A stretch of DNA of 64,000 bases from Xanthobacteraceae bacterium (GCA_019750915.1 JAIENY010000004.1:62001-126000), one strand, 5' to 3'; positions 42,645 to 53,632 are shown, counted from the stretch's first letter. Translations and numbers: made by a program. Notes: generated by a model from the sequence alone, not told the origin.

Positions 42645-43682
42645 ATGCGTTACAACCTCCTCGGCAATAGCGGCCTGTATGTCTCCGAACTTTGCCTCGG
42701 TACCATGACATTCGGCGGTCAGAACGGCGGCATCTGGGAAAATATCGGCAAGCTGCAGATCGATGACGTCAGTAAGATCGTGAAGACAGCGTTCGATTCC
42801 GGAATCAATTTTTTCGATACGGCGAATGTCTATTCATTCGGGCAGTCGGAACTGCTGCTCGGCGAAGCCATCCATCAGGTGGGGCTGCCGCGCCACGAGA
42901 TCGTGATCGCGACCAAAGCCACCAGCCCAATGAGCAGCGAGCCCAACAACTCGGGTCATTCGCGCTATCACATCATGAATCAGGTCGACGAAAGCCTGAA
43001 GCGGCTGAAACTCGACCATATCGACCTGTACCAGCTGCACGGCGTCGACCGGTTCACGCCGACCGAGGAAGTGCTGCGGACTCTCGACGACATCGTCCGT
43101 TCCGGCAAAGCCCGCTACATCGGCGTCAGCAACTGGTCGGCATGGCAGATCGCCAAGGCCCTCGGCATCAGCGAGCGGCGCGGCTTCGCCCGCTTTGAAA
43201 GCGTCCAGTCCTACTACACGATCGCCGGCCGTGATCTTGAGCGGGAGTTAGTGCCGATGGCGAAAGACCAGAAGATCGGCATTATGGCGTGGTCGCCTCT
43301 TGCCGGAGGCCTGCTCAGCGGCAAATATGACGCCGATGGCAAAGCCCCCGCCGGATCACGTCGCCTGACTTTCGATTTCCCAATCGTTGACCGCCCACGT
43401 GCGCAGAAATGCATCGACGCGATGCGGCCGATCGCGCAGCGTCACAGCGTGTCGGTCGCACGGGTGGCGCTGGGATGGCTCCTGCATCAGCCTCACGTCA
43501 CGAGCGTGATCATCGGCGCCAAAACCACTGATCAACTGGGCGACAACATCGCCTCAACGACGCTTAAACTGTCGGAAGAGGACCTTAAGGCATTGAACGA
43601 GGCGAGCGCCCTGCCGCCCGAATATCCGGGCTGGATGATCGAACGACAGACCACCTATCGCCCCGACAATCCGACCAAGTAA
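42645..43682 (+). CDS. Aldo/keto reductase
   Basis: A 345-residue enzyme of the aldo/keto reductase fold. The tetrad is visible: D58 and Y63 (FFDTANVYS), K91 (IATKA) and H132 (LYQLHGVD). NAD(P)H-binding strings near the C-terminus (SVIIGAKTTDQL) fit. The best resemblance is to bacterial general stress/aldehyde reductases of the YghZ-like group; the substrate is not predicted. The 246 bp upstream hold only a weak basic 61-codon frame on minus. Confidence 0.88.
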   Translation: MRYNLLGNSGLYVSELCLGTMTFGGQNGGIWENIGKLQIDDVSKIVKTAFDSGINFFDTANVYSFGQSELLLGEAIHQVGLPRHEIVIATKATSPMSSEPNNSGHSRYHIMNQVDESLKRLKLDHIDLYQLHGVDRFTPTEEVLRTLDDIVRSGKARYIGVSNWSAWQIAKALGISERRGFARFESVQSYYTIAGRDLERELVPMAKDQKIGIMAWSPLAGGLLSGKYDADGKAPAGSRRLTFDFPIVDRPRAQKCIDAMRPIAQRHSVSVARVALGWLLHQPHVTSVIIGAKTTDQLGDNIASTTLKLSEEDLKALNEASALPPEYPGWMIERQTTYRPDNPTK

Positions 43683-43697
43683 AACAATCCACTCAAC

Positions 43698-43730
43698 AAA
43701 AAAGTGGCCCGGACGATCCTGGCCTCTTTG
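43698..43730 (-). terminator. Terminator downstream of mmsA
   Basis: Eight-bp arms GGCCCGGA / TCCTGGCC with one mismatch and a CGA loop. Read on the minus strand the hairpin is followed by ACTTTTTTG, a T-run. It lies 18 bp after the mmsA stop and can also end the convergent aldo/keto reductase transcript. Confidence 0.7.
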
Positions 43731-43747
43731 AGTTTGGCGATTATCCG

Positions 43748-45247
43748 TCAGGTCATGTTCGGGATAACGAACTCTGCGCCAGCCGCCAGGCCTGTCGGCC
43801 AGCGGCTCGTGATCGTCTTGAGCTTAGTGTAGAATCGGATGCCTTCCGGCCCGTGCATGTGATGATCGCCGAACAGCGAAGCCTTCCAGCCGCCAAACGA
43901 GTGGAACGCCATCGGAATCGGGATCGGCACGTTGATTCCGACCATGCCGACCTTGATGCGATGAGCGAATTCGCGGGCAGCGTCACCGTTGCGGGTGAAG
44001 ATCGCGGTGCCGTTGCCGAACTCGTGTTCGTTGATCATCGTCGCCGCCGTCTCGTAGTCCGGCGAGCGAACCACCGCCAACACCGGTCCGAAAATCTCTT
44101 CCTTGTAGATCTTCATGTCGGTGGTGACATTATCGAACAACGAACCGCCGATGAAGTAGCCGTCCTCATAGCCCTGCATCTTGAAATCGCGTCCATCGAC
44201 CACGAGCTTGGCGCCTTCCGAAACTCCCGCATCGATATAACCGCGCACCTTGTCCAGGTGTTGCTTGGTGACCAGCGGGCCCATCTCGGCTTCGTTATCC
44301 GTGCCTGGCCCGATCTTGAGCGAACGCACCTTCGGAACCAGCTTCTCCATCAGCGCATTCGCAGTGCCCTCGCCGACCGGCACCGCCACCGAGATCGCCA
44401 TGCAGCGCTCACCCGCCGAGCCGTAAGCCGCGCCCATCAGTGCATCGACGGCCTGATCCATATCGGCGTCGGGCATCACGATCATGTGGTTCTTGGCACC
44501 GCCGAGCGCCTGGCAGCGTTTTCCGTTGTGGGTCGCGGTCTGATAGATGTAGCGCGCAATCGGCGTCGAACCGACAAAGCTGACGGCGGCGACATCCGGA
44601 TGATGCAGCAGCGCGTCCACCGCTTCCTTGTCGCCTTGCACGACGTTGAACACGCCATCCGGCAGGCCCGACTCTTTCAACCAGTCGGCGATCAGAAGTG
44701 CGGCGGACGGATCGCGCTCGGACGGCTTGAGAATGAACGTGTTGCCGCATACCAATGCGACCGGGAACATCCACATCGGCACCATCGCCGGGAAGTTGAA
44801 CGGTGTGATACCGACCACAACGCCGAGGGGTTGGCGCATCGCGTAGCTGTCGACCTTGGTTCCGACGTTCTCGCTGTAGTCGCCCTTCAACAGGTGTGGC
44901 GCACCGGCTGCGAACTCAACGACTTCAAGCCCGCGCTGCACCTCGCCCTTGGCATCGAAAAACACCTTGCCGTGCTCTGCCGAAATCACCTTGGCCAGTT
45001 CGTCGCTGCGCTCTTCACAAATTTGCAGAAAGCGGTTGATGATCCGGGAGCGGCGAAGCGGCGTCACTTCCGACCATTTGAGATAAGCCTTGGCCGCAAC
45101 CTGTACTGCCTCATCAACCTCGGCGGTGCTGGCGAGCGCAACGGTTCCGGTTTGCTGGCCGGTTGCCGGATTGAAAACGGGGCTGGTACGGCCGCTTCTT
45201 CCTGCGCGGCGTTGTCCGTTGACATAATGCACGATGTCGGAAGCCAT
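43748..45247 (-). CDS. mmsA: Methylmalonate-semialdehyde dehydrogenase (CoA-acylating)
   Basis: A 499-residue aldehyde dehydrogenase. The catalytic Cys is in [10 protein letters not shown], where the RCMA string is typical of MmsA rather than of hydrolytic ALDHs. FNPATGQQ at the start and the ending [19 protein letters not shown] are family strings. It converts methylmalonate or malonate semialdehyde to propionyl- or acetyl-CoA in valine and inositol breakdown. ATG at 45247 has AGGAGG upstream; a longer frame to 45541 runs into the lysR promoter. A LysR gene diverges from it. Confidence 0.93.
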   Translation of the reverse strand: MASDIVHYVNGQRRAGRSGRTSPVFNPATGQQTGTVALASTAEVDEAVQVAAKAYLKWSEVTPLRRSRIINRFLQICEERSDELAKVISAEHGKVFFDAKGEVQRGLEVVEFAAGAPHLLKGDYSENVGTKVDSYAMRQPLGVVVGITPFNFPAMVPMWMFPVALVCGNTFILKPSERDPSAALLIADWLKESGLPDGVFNVVQGDKEAVDALLHHPDVAAVSFVGSTPIARYIYQTATHNGKRCQALGGAKNHMIVMPDADMDQAVDALMGAAYGSAGERCMAISVAVPVGEGTANALMEKLVPKVRSLKIGPGTDNEAEMGPLVTKQHLDKVRGYIDAGVSEGAKLVVDGRDFKMQGYEDGYFIGGSLFDNVTTDMKIYKEEIFGPVLAVVRSPDYETAATMINEHEFGNGTAIFTRNGDAAREFAHRIKVGMVGINVPIPIPMAFHSFGGWKASLFGDHHMHGPEGIRFYTKLKTITSRWPTGLAAGAEFVIPNMT

Positions 45248-45436
45248 GGGCCTGTTCCTCCTGATTTTGGTGCTCATTTGGACTTGATTTGCCTCTCGCG
45301 CCTCGCTCCGGCAACTTCCAGTCTTGCCGTGGCGTTGTGCAAAAATTAAGGTACGTGGCAGTGTGGCCTGCAAATACGCATAAAGATCGCTGCACGCACT
45401 TTTGCGGATTTGCCAACGTCGGAAGCAAGACACTAG

Positions 45437-46324
45437 ATGGATTGGGATCGCGTCCGCATTTTTCTCGAAGTGGCCCGGACCGGGCAGATCCTTGGTGCAG
45501 CGCGGCGGCTGGGCGTCAATCATGCCACCGTCGCACGGCAACTAACTGCCCTCGAGGAGGAAATGAAAACGATCCTGGTGAAGCGCGACACCACGGGATG
45601 CACCCTGACACGATCCGGCGAAGCCCTGATGGCAACGGCGGAGCGCGTGGAGTCGGAACTGCTCAAGGTCGGATCGCAACTGGCTGCGACATCGGATCGG
45701 GTGACCGGCGTTGTACGCGTCGGCGCGCCAGACGGAATTGGCAACTACTTCCTGGCGGAGCAGCTTGGCGCGCTGGCCGAGGTGCACCCCGAACTGACAA
45801 TCCAACTGGTGCCGCTGCCGCGCACGTTTTCACTTGCCAAGCGCGAAGCGGATATCGTCATCACCATCGAGCAGCCGAAGGAAGGGCGGTTGATCACAAC
45901 CAAGCTGACCGACTACTCCCTCAGCCTCTACGCGTCACAGCACTATCTGGATGGCATCGCGCCCATTCGCCGCGAGGAGGATTTAGCGGGACACCTGTTC
46001 ATTACCCAGGTTCCGGACTTCATCTACAGCCGCGCGCTGGATTATGCCTCGTATTTCGACACCGTGATGTCGCGGCGTTATGAATGCGGCAGCGTTGTCG
46101 GCCAGATGGAAGCGGTACGCGCCGGGCACGGCATCGGCATCCTGCATGACTATGCCGCGCGCCGTTATCCAGAACTGCGGCGCTTGTTGCCGGAAATCAA
46201 GTTCGTCAGAAGCTATTGGCTGGTGTCACATCCCGATACCCACGGCACCCGCCGCGTCAAGGAAGTGCATCGCTATATCGCCTCCCGCGTCCGCGCCGAA
46301 CGGCGTCACTTCATCGTCGAATGA
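45437..46324 (+). CDS. LysR-family transcriptional regulator
   Basis: A 295-residue regulator. The helix-turn-helix is at about residues 18-45 ([21 protein letters not shown]); the effector-binding domain follows. It is divergent from mmsA across 189 bp, the usual arrangement for a LysR protein and its target, so mmsA is the likely regulon member. The effector is unknown. Confidence 0.9.
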   Translation: MDWDRVRIFLEVARTGQILGAARRLGVNHATVARQLTALEEEMKTILVKRDTTGCTLTRSGEALMATAERVESELLKVGSQLAATSDRVTGVVRVGAPDGIGNYFLAEQLGALAEVHPELTIQLVPLPRTFSLAKREADIVITIEQPKEGRLITTKLTDYSLSLYASQHYLDGIAPIRREEDLAGHLFITQVPDFIYSRALDYASYFDTVMSRRYECGSVVGQMEAVRAGHGIGILHDYAARRYPELRRLLPEIKFVRSYWLVSHPDTHGTRRVKEVHRYIASRVRAERRHFIVE

Positions 46325-46466
46325 AGACCAGGCCCCACACCCAAGCACCGACATAAGATCACGGATTCGTCGGCGATCCGCGCGCTGTGCATAGCCCTCT
46401 CTCGGCAGCGGAGATTGTTCTAGAGCCGCACTTCCCGCTAAGAAGTTGCATGATACAGAATCTCGC

Positions 46467-47867
46467 ATGACGGACAACGTGCTCGTATCGAACGAGACAT
46501 CCGCGACCGATGGCCTTCCCCCTTCTCAGCGCCGATGGGCTTCCGCCGTGGTATTCGTCGCCATCGGCATGGCGGCGCTGGACACGGCCATCGCCAATGT
46601 GGCGTTGCCCGCGATTGCCGCAGACCTGCATGCGACGCCCGCCGACGTGGTCTGGGTCGTCAATATCTACCAGATAGCGCTTGTGGTTGCGCTGCTGCCG
46701 CTGGCCGCGCTGGGTGAGATCATCGGGCTTGAACGGATTTATCTCGGCGGCCTTCTGCTGTTCACCATTGCGTCGTTCGGCTGCGCTTGGGCCGACACGT
46801 TGAACGGCCTGTTGTTCGCTCGCGCGTTGCAGGGGCTGGGCGGCGGGGCGATCTCGGCGGTCAATATCGCGCTGGTCAGTTTCATCTATCCGCGCAACCT
46901 CGTCAGCCGGGGCTTCGGCTATAATGCAATGGTCGTAGGCGTGTCCTTCACCCTCGGTCCGACGATCGCGTCCGCTATCCTGTCCTTTGCTTCATGGCCG
47001 TGGCTGTTCGGCATCAATGTGCCGATCGGTATCGGCGCGCTCTTGGTTGGCCTGAAGACCCTTCCAAAGACTTCACGCGCCGCTCATCGATTCGATATTT
47101 CGAGCGCGCTGCTGGCGGGCAGCTGCACCGGGCTTTTCATTTTCGGCCTAAGCGACGCGGCGCATCTGGGCTCACCGCTATCGGTCGCGCTTGAACTGGC
47201 CGCAGCCGTGGGGCTGGGGCTTATTCTTGCACGCAAGCAGGCTGATCATCCGGCGCCGATCCTCGCGTTCGATCTGTTCAAGCGCCCGATGTTCTCGCTG
47301 TCGGCAGGCACTGCGGTCGCAGCCTTCATGACCCAGGGATTGGCCTTCGTCTCCCTGCCGTTTTATTTCGAGGAAATTCTGAACCGTTCTCAGGTCGAAA
47401 CCGGCCTGCTGATGACGCCCTGGCCGCTGGTTGTCACCATCATGGCCCCGATCGGCGGTCGCCTGGTCGAACGGTTTCCACCGGCGATTCTGGGCGGATG
47501 CGGTCTTTTCATTCTCTGCGCCGGCATGCTGCTGCTGACAACGATCCCGGAATCTCCGAGCGTTTGGGATATTGTCTGGCGCATGATCGTCTGCGGCTGC
47601 GGATTTGGATTTTTCCAGACACCCAATATGAAAGCCATCATGAGCAGCGCACCCATAGCTCGTGCCGGCGGTGCCTCGGGAGTTCTGGCGACCGCACGCT
47701 TGGTCGGGCAGACTTTGGGGGCGGCTTTGGCCGCGCTGTGCTTCTCGCTGGCCGGTCATCACGGCGCGACCTACGCACTCGGACTGGGGGTGGCCGTGGC
47801 CCTGACCGGCTCCTTGGTCGGCTTCTCACGCCTGTTGGTGACGCCGTCCAGCAAGACTAACGGTTGA
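46467..47867 (+). CDS. MFS transporter, DHA2 (14-helix) type
   Basis: About 466 residues with 14 predicted helices. The motif-C-like string GVSFTLGPTIASAI and the first-helix string MAALDTAIANVALPAIA are typical of DHA2 drug:H+ antiporters. ATG at 46467 is preferred over a TTG seven codons upstream. The substrate is unknown. It is separated by 142 bp from lysR and is not clearly part of its unit. Confidence 0.87.
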   Translation: MTDNVLVSNETSATDGLPPSQRRWASAVVFVAIGMAALDTAIANVALPAIAADLHATPADVVWVVNIYQIALVVALLPLAALGEIIGLERIYLGGLLLFTIASFGCAWADTLNGLLFARALQGLGGGAISAVNIALVSFIYPRNLVSRGFGYNAMVVGVSFTLGPTIASAILSFASWPWLFGINVPIGIGALLVGLKTLPKTSRAAHRFDISSALLAGSCTGLFIFGLSDAAHLGSPLSVALELAAAVGLGLILARKQADHPAPILAFDLFKRPMFSLSAGTAVAAFMTQGLAFVSLPFYFEEILNRSQVETGLLMTPWPLVVTIMAPIGGRLVERFPPAILGGCGLFILCAGMLLLTTIPESPSVWDIVWRMIVCGCGFGFFQTPNMKAIMSSAPIARAGGASGVLATARLVGQTLGAALAALCFSLAGHHGATYALGLGVAVALTGSLVGFSRLLVTPSSKTNG

Positions 47868-48078
47868 CCTGAAAGTCGCCGGACACCCGCAGGGGCAACC
47901 GCGACAGATCTCGTGCGGCGCAGCGAACGCGCGCCAACTACGGCGATTTGGGACCCGACATCCGTAACCGATTTGCGCGATGAATCGGCTAGTCTGGTCA
48001 AGTCGCGCAAAGTTCGCGACACGGGATCCCAGCAGATATCCTGCTCGCGCGATCCCCCCGCAACGGAGTTCCTTGTCC

Positions 48079-49872
48079 ATGACTTACCGCGCGCCGATCA
48101 GCGACATGCTGCTGGCTCTCAACTACGGGGCCGCTCTCACAGAAACCAAGCAGGCGGGATACTACAGCGACCTTGATGATGACACTGTCTCAGCAATCAT
48201 CGAAGAAGCGGGAAAGTTTGCCGCGAATATCCTTGCACCTCTCAACCGCGTCGGGGACCTCAAGGGCGCGGCGCTCTCGAATGGAGACGTAACAACCGCT
48301 CCCGGCTGGCGCGAAGCATATGCAGACTGGACACAAGCTGGATGGAATGCGCTTACGGGTCCGGAACAATACGGAGGCCAGGGCCTGCCGCTCGCACTCT
48401 ACGCAATCTGCGGCGAGATCTGGAGCGCGGCAAACGTGGCGTTCGGACTGTGTCCCCTGCTGACGGCCGGTGCCGTCGAAGCTCTCAACGCTCACGGTTC
48501 GCGTGAGTTGAAGGATATTTATCTTCGAAAACTTGTCTCCGGCGAATGGACCGGCACGATGCAACTGACTGAGCCGCAGGCGGGCAGCGACGTCGGCGCA
48601 CTGCGAACGCGCGCGGAAAGACAAGCGGACGGCAGCTACCGGCTGTTCGGCACGAAGATCTTCATCACCTACGGTGATCACGATATGACACCCAACATCG
48701 TGCACCTTGTACTTGCCCGCCTGCCGGACGCCCCTCCCGGTACCAAAGGCATTTCGCTGTTTCTTGTACCGAAATACGTGGTCAACGCCGATGGTTCGGT
48801 TGGCGCGCGCAATGACATTGTTGCGACGGGCCTCGAACACAAGCTTGGAATTCATGCCTCGCCGACCTGCACGATGACGCTGGGTGATCAAGGTGGTGCT
48901 ATCGGTTATCTCGTCGGCGAAGAGAACAACGGCATGGCCTGCATGTTCACGATGATGAACCAGGCGCGCCTCAGCGTCGGCCTCGAAGGCGTCGGACTTG
49001 CGGATCGCGCTACCCAGCAGGCCCTCGCCTATGCGCTGGAACGCAAACAGGGTCGCGCGCTCGGTAAAAGGGATGGCGGCCCCGATCCCATCATCGTGCA
49101 TCCAGACGTCAGGCGTAATCTTCTCCTGATGCGCAGCATGACCGCGGCAGCAAGAGCGATCTGCTACGGCACAGCTGTCGCCATCGACGTCTCGCATCAG
49201 GCTGATAATGAAGCCGATCGCTCCCGTGCATATGCGCGAGCAAGTCTTCTGACGCCGCTGGCGAAAGCTTTCTCCACTGATATTGCCAACGAGGTTGCGG
49301 CGCTCGGCGTACAGGTTCACGGCGGCGCCGGTTTCATCGAGGAGACAGGTGCCGCGCAATATGTCCGCGACGCGCGCATTCTCACGATCTACGAGGGAAC
49401 GAACGGTATTCAAGCGAACGATCTGGTGATGCGCAAGCTCGCGGCCGATAATGGTGCGGCGCTTCAGGAATTGCTCGATGAATTATCGAAGATCGTTACC
49501 CTCGTCGAGACGTCCAACGATCCGACCTTCGGCACGACAGGAGCGCGCCTGCGCGAGGCGATCGATGCGGCCGCACGCGTGAGCAAATGGATGCTCGATA
49601 ATATTGTCACAAAACCGAACGACGCACTGGCAGGTGCCACACCTTATCTGCGCCTGCTATCGGTCACGACGGGAGGTTGCATGTTGGCGCGCGCTGCGCT
49701 GGGCGCTAACGGCGATGAGCGTTTCCGAAACCATGCCGTCGGCCAGATGCAATTGACGCGCATATTTGCCGAAAACGTTGTCATGCAGTCATCGGCATTG
49801 GGACGCAGCATCATCGACGGGGCGGAGACTATCAACTCCGCCGATGATGCCTTCGGGCTCACCGCCGGCTAA
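48079..49872 (+). CDS. Acyl-CoA dehydrogenase (long, DmdC-like class)
   Basis: A 597-residue flavoprotein, longer than standard 380-residue enzymes because of an extra C-terminal helical domain, as in the AcdA/DmdC class. Flavin and substrate strings MQLTEPQAGSDVG and the GVQVHGGAGFIEETGAAQ segment are present, with YEGTNGIQ at the end of the core. It oxidises acyl-CoA, possibly methylmercaptopropionyl-CoA or long chains. ATG at 48079 starts the conserved N-terminus. Confidence 0.9.
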   Translation: MTYRAPISDMLLALNYGAALTETKQAGYYSDLDDDTVSAIIEEAGKFAANILAPLNRVGDLKGAALSNGDVTTAPGWREAYADWTQAGWNALTGPEQYGGQGLPLALYAICGEIWSAANVAFGLCPLLTAGAVEALNAHGSRELKDIYLRKLVSGEWTGTMQLTEPQAGSDVGALRTRAERQADGSYRLFGTKIFITYGDHDMTPNIVHLVLARLPDAPPGTKGISLFLVPKYVVNADGSVGARNDIVATGLEHKLGIHASPTCTMTLGDQGGAIGYLVGEENNGMACMFTMMNQARLSVGLEGVGLADRATQQALAYALERKQGRALGKRDGGPDPIIVHPDVRRNLLLMRSMTAAARAICYGTAVAIDVSHQADNEADRSRAYARASLLTPLAKAFSTDIANEVAALGVQVHGGAGFIEETGAAQYVRDARILTIYEGTNGIQANDLVMRKLAADNGAALQELLDELSKIVTLVETSNDPTFGTTGARLREAIDAAARVSKWMLDNIVTKPNDALAGATPYLRLLSVTTGGCMLARAALGANGDERFRNHAVGQMQLTRIFAENVVMQSSALGRSIIDGAETINSADDAFGLTAG

Positions 49873-49906
49873 GCGACGACGCCCCTGTCCAACGCGACCG
49901 CTTCAC

Positions 49907-50176
49907 TCAGTAACGGCAGCCCTGAGCGAATGTCCGTGCGCCGCTGCGATAGAAACAATGTGCGGTATAGCCCGGCGTATATTCCGCGCTTGCCCGTGCG
50001 CCGCGTACGTCTTGATTGTATGCGTAGCTGTCCTGGCGCGCATTGTCGCGGTCCGGCCAAAACAAGGAAGGATATTGCAACTGAGGAAGAACCGAATCGG
50101 CGCGCGCGGCGCTGCCAACGGCGAGCGTCGGTATGGCGAGCGTAGCGGCGATAATCAACTTACTGATTGTGTGCAT
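49907..50176 (-). CDS. Small secreted protein with two C-terminal cysteines
   Basis: An 89-residue protein with a clear signal peptide ending SAARA (about residue 26). The mature chain of about 63 residues is Tyr/Arg-rich and ends with two cysteines (HCFYRSGARTFAQGC), which could form a disulfide loop in the periplasm. AAGGAG precedes the ATG at 50176. No family recognised. It shares its layout with the protein at 50439-50684. Confidence 0.7.
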   Translation of the reverse strand: MHTISKLIIAATLAIPTLAVGSAARADSVLPQLQYPSLFWPDRDNARQDSYAYNQDVRGARASAEYTPGYTAHCFYRSGARTFAQGCRY

Positions 50177-50438
50177 TGCACTCTCCTTATGCCTCGCTGT
50201 TGAAGCGAGCACTGGTTGACAGATGGCGTTCCACCGAAAGACTTCGAGGACCGGATAGCGCTCTCACACAGAGGTGAATGCTGCTGTATAAAAAGATGGC
50301 GCTTTCGGTCGTTGCTTAAATCGAAGGCTGAAATTCCTTCGATCCTTAATCATCTCATCGGGGGCGTCAGAGAGCGATCAGACGTCCGCGATACTGGCAT
50401 GTGACTTGAGGCTTCTTGGAAACACGCGAATAAAGCGC

Positions 50439-50684
50439 TCAATGGCAAAAAGATGCATCGAGCTTCGGACCACCGCTGTAATTGCACTTTGCAGCGCTGG
50501 TGGCCTGAACATCGATGCTCGCACGTGCGTCAAACAGCGGCGACCCGGCCTTTTGCGCGTGCACTGCACTCGGGAAATAATTGTGATCGGAAATCACCGG
50601 AGCGGCGTGAACCGCACCTGCGGCGGCAAACAGCGGCAAGGCAAGTGACGCTGCAATCAGCATCTTGATCGGTTTGATGGTCAT
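50439..50684 (-). CDS. Small secreted protein with two C-terminal cysteines
   Basis: An 81-residue protein with a signal peptide ending AVHA (about residue 27) and a short mature chain with two cysteines near its end (KCNYSGGPKLDASFC). GAGGGAG precedes the ATG at 50684. Same size class and two-Cys ending as the gene 260 bp downstream, but sequence identity is low. Function unknown. Confidence 0.7.
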   Translation of the reverse strand: MTIKPIKMLIAASLALPLFAAAGAVHAAPVISDHNYFPSAVHAQKAGSPLFDARASIDVQATSAAKCNYSGGPKLDASFCH

Positions 50685-50840
50685 GGCTCTCTCCCTCGTT
50701 TCGAACACGCGCCCGTGAGCGGGATTGCCTCGTGCAGCATGTTGTGGAGAGAGGTTCGCGAAAAAGCAGGCTTTGTTACTCGCCTTACGAAGACGTAATC
50801 AAAAAGCTGAAAAGAGCGGCGATTTTCAAACTGGCTAAGT

Positions 50841-51791
50841 TTAAGCCAGAGGCTTCAGCCCCGCTTCGATTTCCGCGCGGCGCGGTTCGAGAAACGGCGG
50901 CAGAGCGAGATGCTCACCTAATTTATCCATCGGTTCGTCGGCATGGAATCCGGGACCGTCGGTCGCGATCTCGAACAGGATGCCGTTCGGTTCGCGAAAG
51001 TACAGACTTTGAAAATAGAAGCGATCGATCTCGCCGCTGTTGTGGATGCCGATCTCGTTCAATCTCGCCGTCCATGCATGGTATTGCGCTTCATCGGGTG
51101 TTCGGAACGCAACATGATGCACGCCGCCCGCACCCTGCGTTGCGGCAGGCAAATCCTTCTGCGCGATCACATGAATTTCGGCAGCGGGTCCGCCGTCGCC
51201 CATTTCGTAGACGTTGATATGGTGCTCGCTGTCGGGCGATGCGTAGTCGCGCACGCGGCGCATATTCATGACATCGAGCAGCACGCGTTCGGTGCGCGGC
51301 AGATCGGGCACATTGAGAACAATCGGTCCGAGCCCGCGAATCTGATGTTCGGCCGGAACAGGGCTTTTCTCCCACGGATTGGATTGACCGATTCCGCTGT
51401 CATCCACCAGCACGAAACGCTGGCCTTCGAAATCCTCAAACGGAAGCGTCAGGCGGCTGTCCACTTCGGTCACGCTGCCGGTGTGAACTCCCAGTTTCAC
51501 AAAACGGTCGCGCCAGAAGCGAAGCGTTTTTTCGCCGTCAACCCGCAGTCCGGTGCGCGAAACGCTGCGGGTGCCACGGTGCTCGCGTGCAGCGGGCCAA
51601 TCGAAAAAAGTCAGGTCGCTGCCCGGACTGGCTTTGCCATCGGCATAAAACAGATGATAAGCGCTGACATCGTCCTGATTGACCGTTTTCTTGACCAGCC
51701 GCATCCCCAGAACGCCGGTGTAAAAAGCCAGATTTTCTTTGGCGTGCGCGGAAATCGCCGTGAGATGATGAATTCCAGTCAAGTTCAACAT
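50841..51791 (-). CDS. VOC-family ring-cleaving dioxygenase
   Basis: A 316-residue protein with two vicinal-oxygen-chelate halves. Metal-binding histidines are in GIHHLTAIS near the N-terminus and GVHHVAFRT in the second half, with a Glu late in the chain ([13 protein letters not shown]). This is the layout of hydroquinone-type dioxygenases of the MhqO/LinE group. ATG at 51791 follows CAGGGA. The substrate is inferred only to class level. Confidence 0.87.
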   Translation of the reverse strand: MLNLTGIHHLTAISAHAKENLAFYTGVLGMRLVKKTVNQDDVSAYHLFYADGKASPGSDLTFFDWPAAREHRGTRSVSRTGLRVDGEKTLRFWRDRFVKLGVHTGSVTEVDSRLTLPFEDFEGQRFVLVDDSGIGQSNPWEKSPVPAEHQIRGLGPIVLNVPDLPRTERVLLDVMNMRRVRDYASPDSEHHINVYEMGDGGPAAEIHVIAQKDLPAATQGAGGVHHVAFRTPDEAQYHAWTARLNEIGIHNSGEIDRFYFQSLYFREPNGILFEIATDGPGFHADEPMDKLGEHLALPPFLEPRRAEIEAGLKPLA

Positions 51792-51918
51792 GGCTTTTCC
51801 CTGCAAAATCAGCGGTGAATGATCCCCGTTGGGATATTGGCAAGACGGTCGTTCATGTAAGATAGAGACCGATGAAATACCAGCCGGAACGCCCCGGAGC
51901 GCAGTTCAGGGACATTTT

Positions 51919-52671
51919 ATGAACCACGTCATCGTGACGGATGAGGATGCCGCGCGCGTCATCAAATTGCGGCGCCCAGAAAAGAAAAACGCAATCACCC
52001 AGGGCATGTATGCCGAGATGAGTCATGCCATCGATACGGCGCAGAACAATCCCGCCATCCGTTGTCTCATCATCACCGGCGCCTCTGGCGTATTCACTGC
52101 CGGCAACGACCTTGAGGATTTCCAGAACGCCAGCGAGGGCACCGGTCAGCGGCCGATCAACGCTGTGAAATTCATGTACTCGCTGGTGCAGAACACCAAA
52201 CCGTTGATCGCGGCTGTCGATGGCATCGCCATCGGCATCGGCACAACCATGATCTTTCACTGCGACTATGTCATCGCCTCCACCACCGCAGCGTTCTCGA
52301 CGCCGTTCATCCACCTCGGGCTGGTTCCCGAGGGCGGATCGAGTCTGCTGGCGCCGGCGACCATGGGCCATCAGAAGGCATTCGCGATGCTGTTGATGGG
52401 GCGTTCCGTCAGCGCCGAGGAGGCGGAGGTCGCGGGCTTCGTCAACGCGGTGGTGCCGCCTGGCCATACCGAGATCGAAGCCTTCAAAGTGGCGCGCGAT
52501 ATCTGCGCCCTTCCGCCGGAGGCCGTTGCCGTGTCACGAAAACTGCTCAAACCGCCGCCAGAAGAAATCCTGCGCCGGATTGATCAGGAAAGTCACCTGT
52601 TCGGCGAACGCCTCGCTTCGCCCGAAGCCATTGCCGCATTCAAGTCGTTCTTCGAACGCAGAAGAGCGTAA
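51919..52671 (+). CDS. Enoyl-CoA hydratase/isomerase family protein
   Basis: A 250-residue crotonase-fold protein. The oxyanion-hole strings TGASGVFTAGNDLEDF and DGIAIGIGTTM are visible. The Asp-rich TAGNDLEDF favours isomerase or hydratase activity; the exact reaction is open. AGGGAC precedes the ATG. It is followed after 28 bp by the HDAC-family gene, and the two may be cotranscribed. Confidence 0.88.
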   Translation: MNHVIVTDEDAARVIKLRRPEKKNAITQGMYAEMSHAIDTAQNNPAIRCLIITGASGVFTAGNDLEDFQNASEGTGQRPINAVKFMYSLVQNTKPLIAAVDGIAIGIGTTMIFHCDYVIASTTAAFSTPFIHLGLVPEGGSSLLAPATMGHQKAFAMLLMGRSVSAEEAEVAGFVNAVVPPGHTEIEAFKVARDICALPPEAVAVSRKLLKPPPEEILRRIDQESHLFGERLASPEAIAAFKSFFERRRA

Positions 52672-52699
52672 GGACCGCATACAAAGGTTAGATCAAATC

Positions 52700-53632
52700 A
52701 TGTCGACGTTACTGCTGACCCATTACGCGTCATCGCTGAATCACAAAGTCTCCGAGGGCCATCCGGAACGCCCCGACCGAATCCGTACGGTCGAGAAGGC
52801 TCTGAACCTCGACAAGTTCAAACCGTTGGTGCGCGAGGAAGCGCCGATGGGAGACATCGAGACGGTCAAGCTTTGCCATAGCGAGAGCTATGTCGAGGAC
52901 ATCCGTGAAATGTCACCCGCGCAGGGCATCGTCTATCTCGACGGCGACACCATGATGTCGCCCGGCACATGGGAAGCGGTGATGCGCGGCGTCGGCGGTG
53001 CCAATGCTGGCGTCGATGCCGTGGTCAGCGGCAAGGCGCAGAACGTGTTCGTCGGCACCCGGCCCTGCGGCCACCATGCAGAACGCAGCCGCGCGATGGG
53101 TTTCTGCTTCTTCGATCAGGCCGCGATCGCCGCGCGCTATGCGCAGACCAAGCACGGCATCGGCCGCGTCGCGGTGGTCGATTTCGACGTGCATCACGGC
53201 AATGGCTCGCAGGACATCTTCTGGGCCGATCCCACGGTGATGTATTGCTCAACGCATCAAATGCCTCTGTTTCCCGGCACCGGCGCGGTGCAGGAACGCG
53301 GTGAGCATGACACCATCGTCAACGCACCGCTGCGTCCCGGCGACGGCGGCCCGCAATTCCGTCAGGCGTTCGAAGGCGTCATCCTTCCACAACTGAAGAC
53401 ATTCGCACCTGAACTGATCATCATCTCGGCGGGCTTCGATGCGCACTGGCGCGACCCCCTCGCCAACATCCAGCTCGACGAGCAGGATTTCGGATGGGTC
53501 ACTCGGCAACTGATGGATGTGGCGGACAAGTCGGCCGGGGGCCGTATTGTTTCGGTGCTCGAAGGCGGCTACGACCTGCAGGGACTCCACGATTCCGTCG
53601 TCGAGCATGTCACCGCCCTGATGGGCCATTAA
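52700..53632 (+). CDS. HDAC-family zinc amidohydrolase (acetylpolyamine or acetoin utilisation type)
   Basis: A 310-residue protein of the class II histone deacetylase fold. The zinc site is visible in VVDFDVHHGNGSQDIF (Asp-x-His) with a later Asp in ISAGFDAHWRDPL; the His pair is in PCGHHAERSRAMGFC. In bacteria this family acts on acetylpolyamines or related amides. The substrate is not determinable. The short gap to the enoyl-CoA hydratase gene suggests a shared transcript. Confidence 0.9.
   Translation: MSTLLLTHYASSLNHKVSEGHPERPDRIRTVEKALNLDKFKPLVREEAPMGDIETVKLCHSESYVEDIREMSPAQGIVYLDGDTMMSPGTWEAVMRGVGGANAGVDAVVSGKAQNVFVGTRPCGHHAERSRAMGFCFFDQAAIAARYAQTKHGIGRVAVVDFDVHHGNGSQDIFWADPTVMYCSTHQMPLFPGTGAVQERGEHDTIVNAPLRPGDGGPQFRQAFEGVILPQLKTFAPELIIISAGFDAHWRDPLANIQLDEQDFGWVTRQLMDVADKSAGGRIVSVLEGGYDLQGLHDSVVEHVTALMGH

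Noticed and set aside
43853-45349. Long open frame antisense to mmsA (498 codons)
   Set aside because: Shadow of a confirmed ALDH gene with a catalytic Cys motif and good start.
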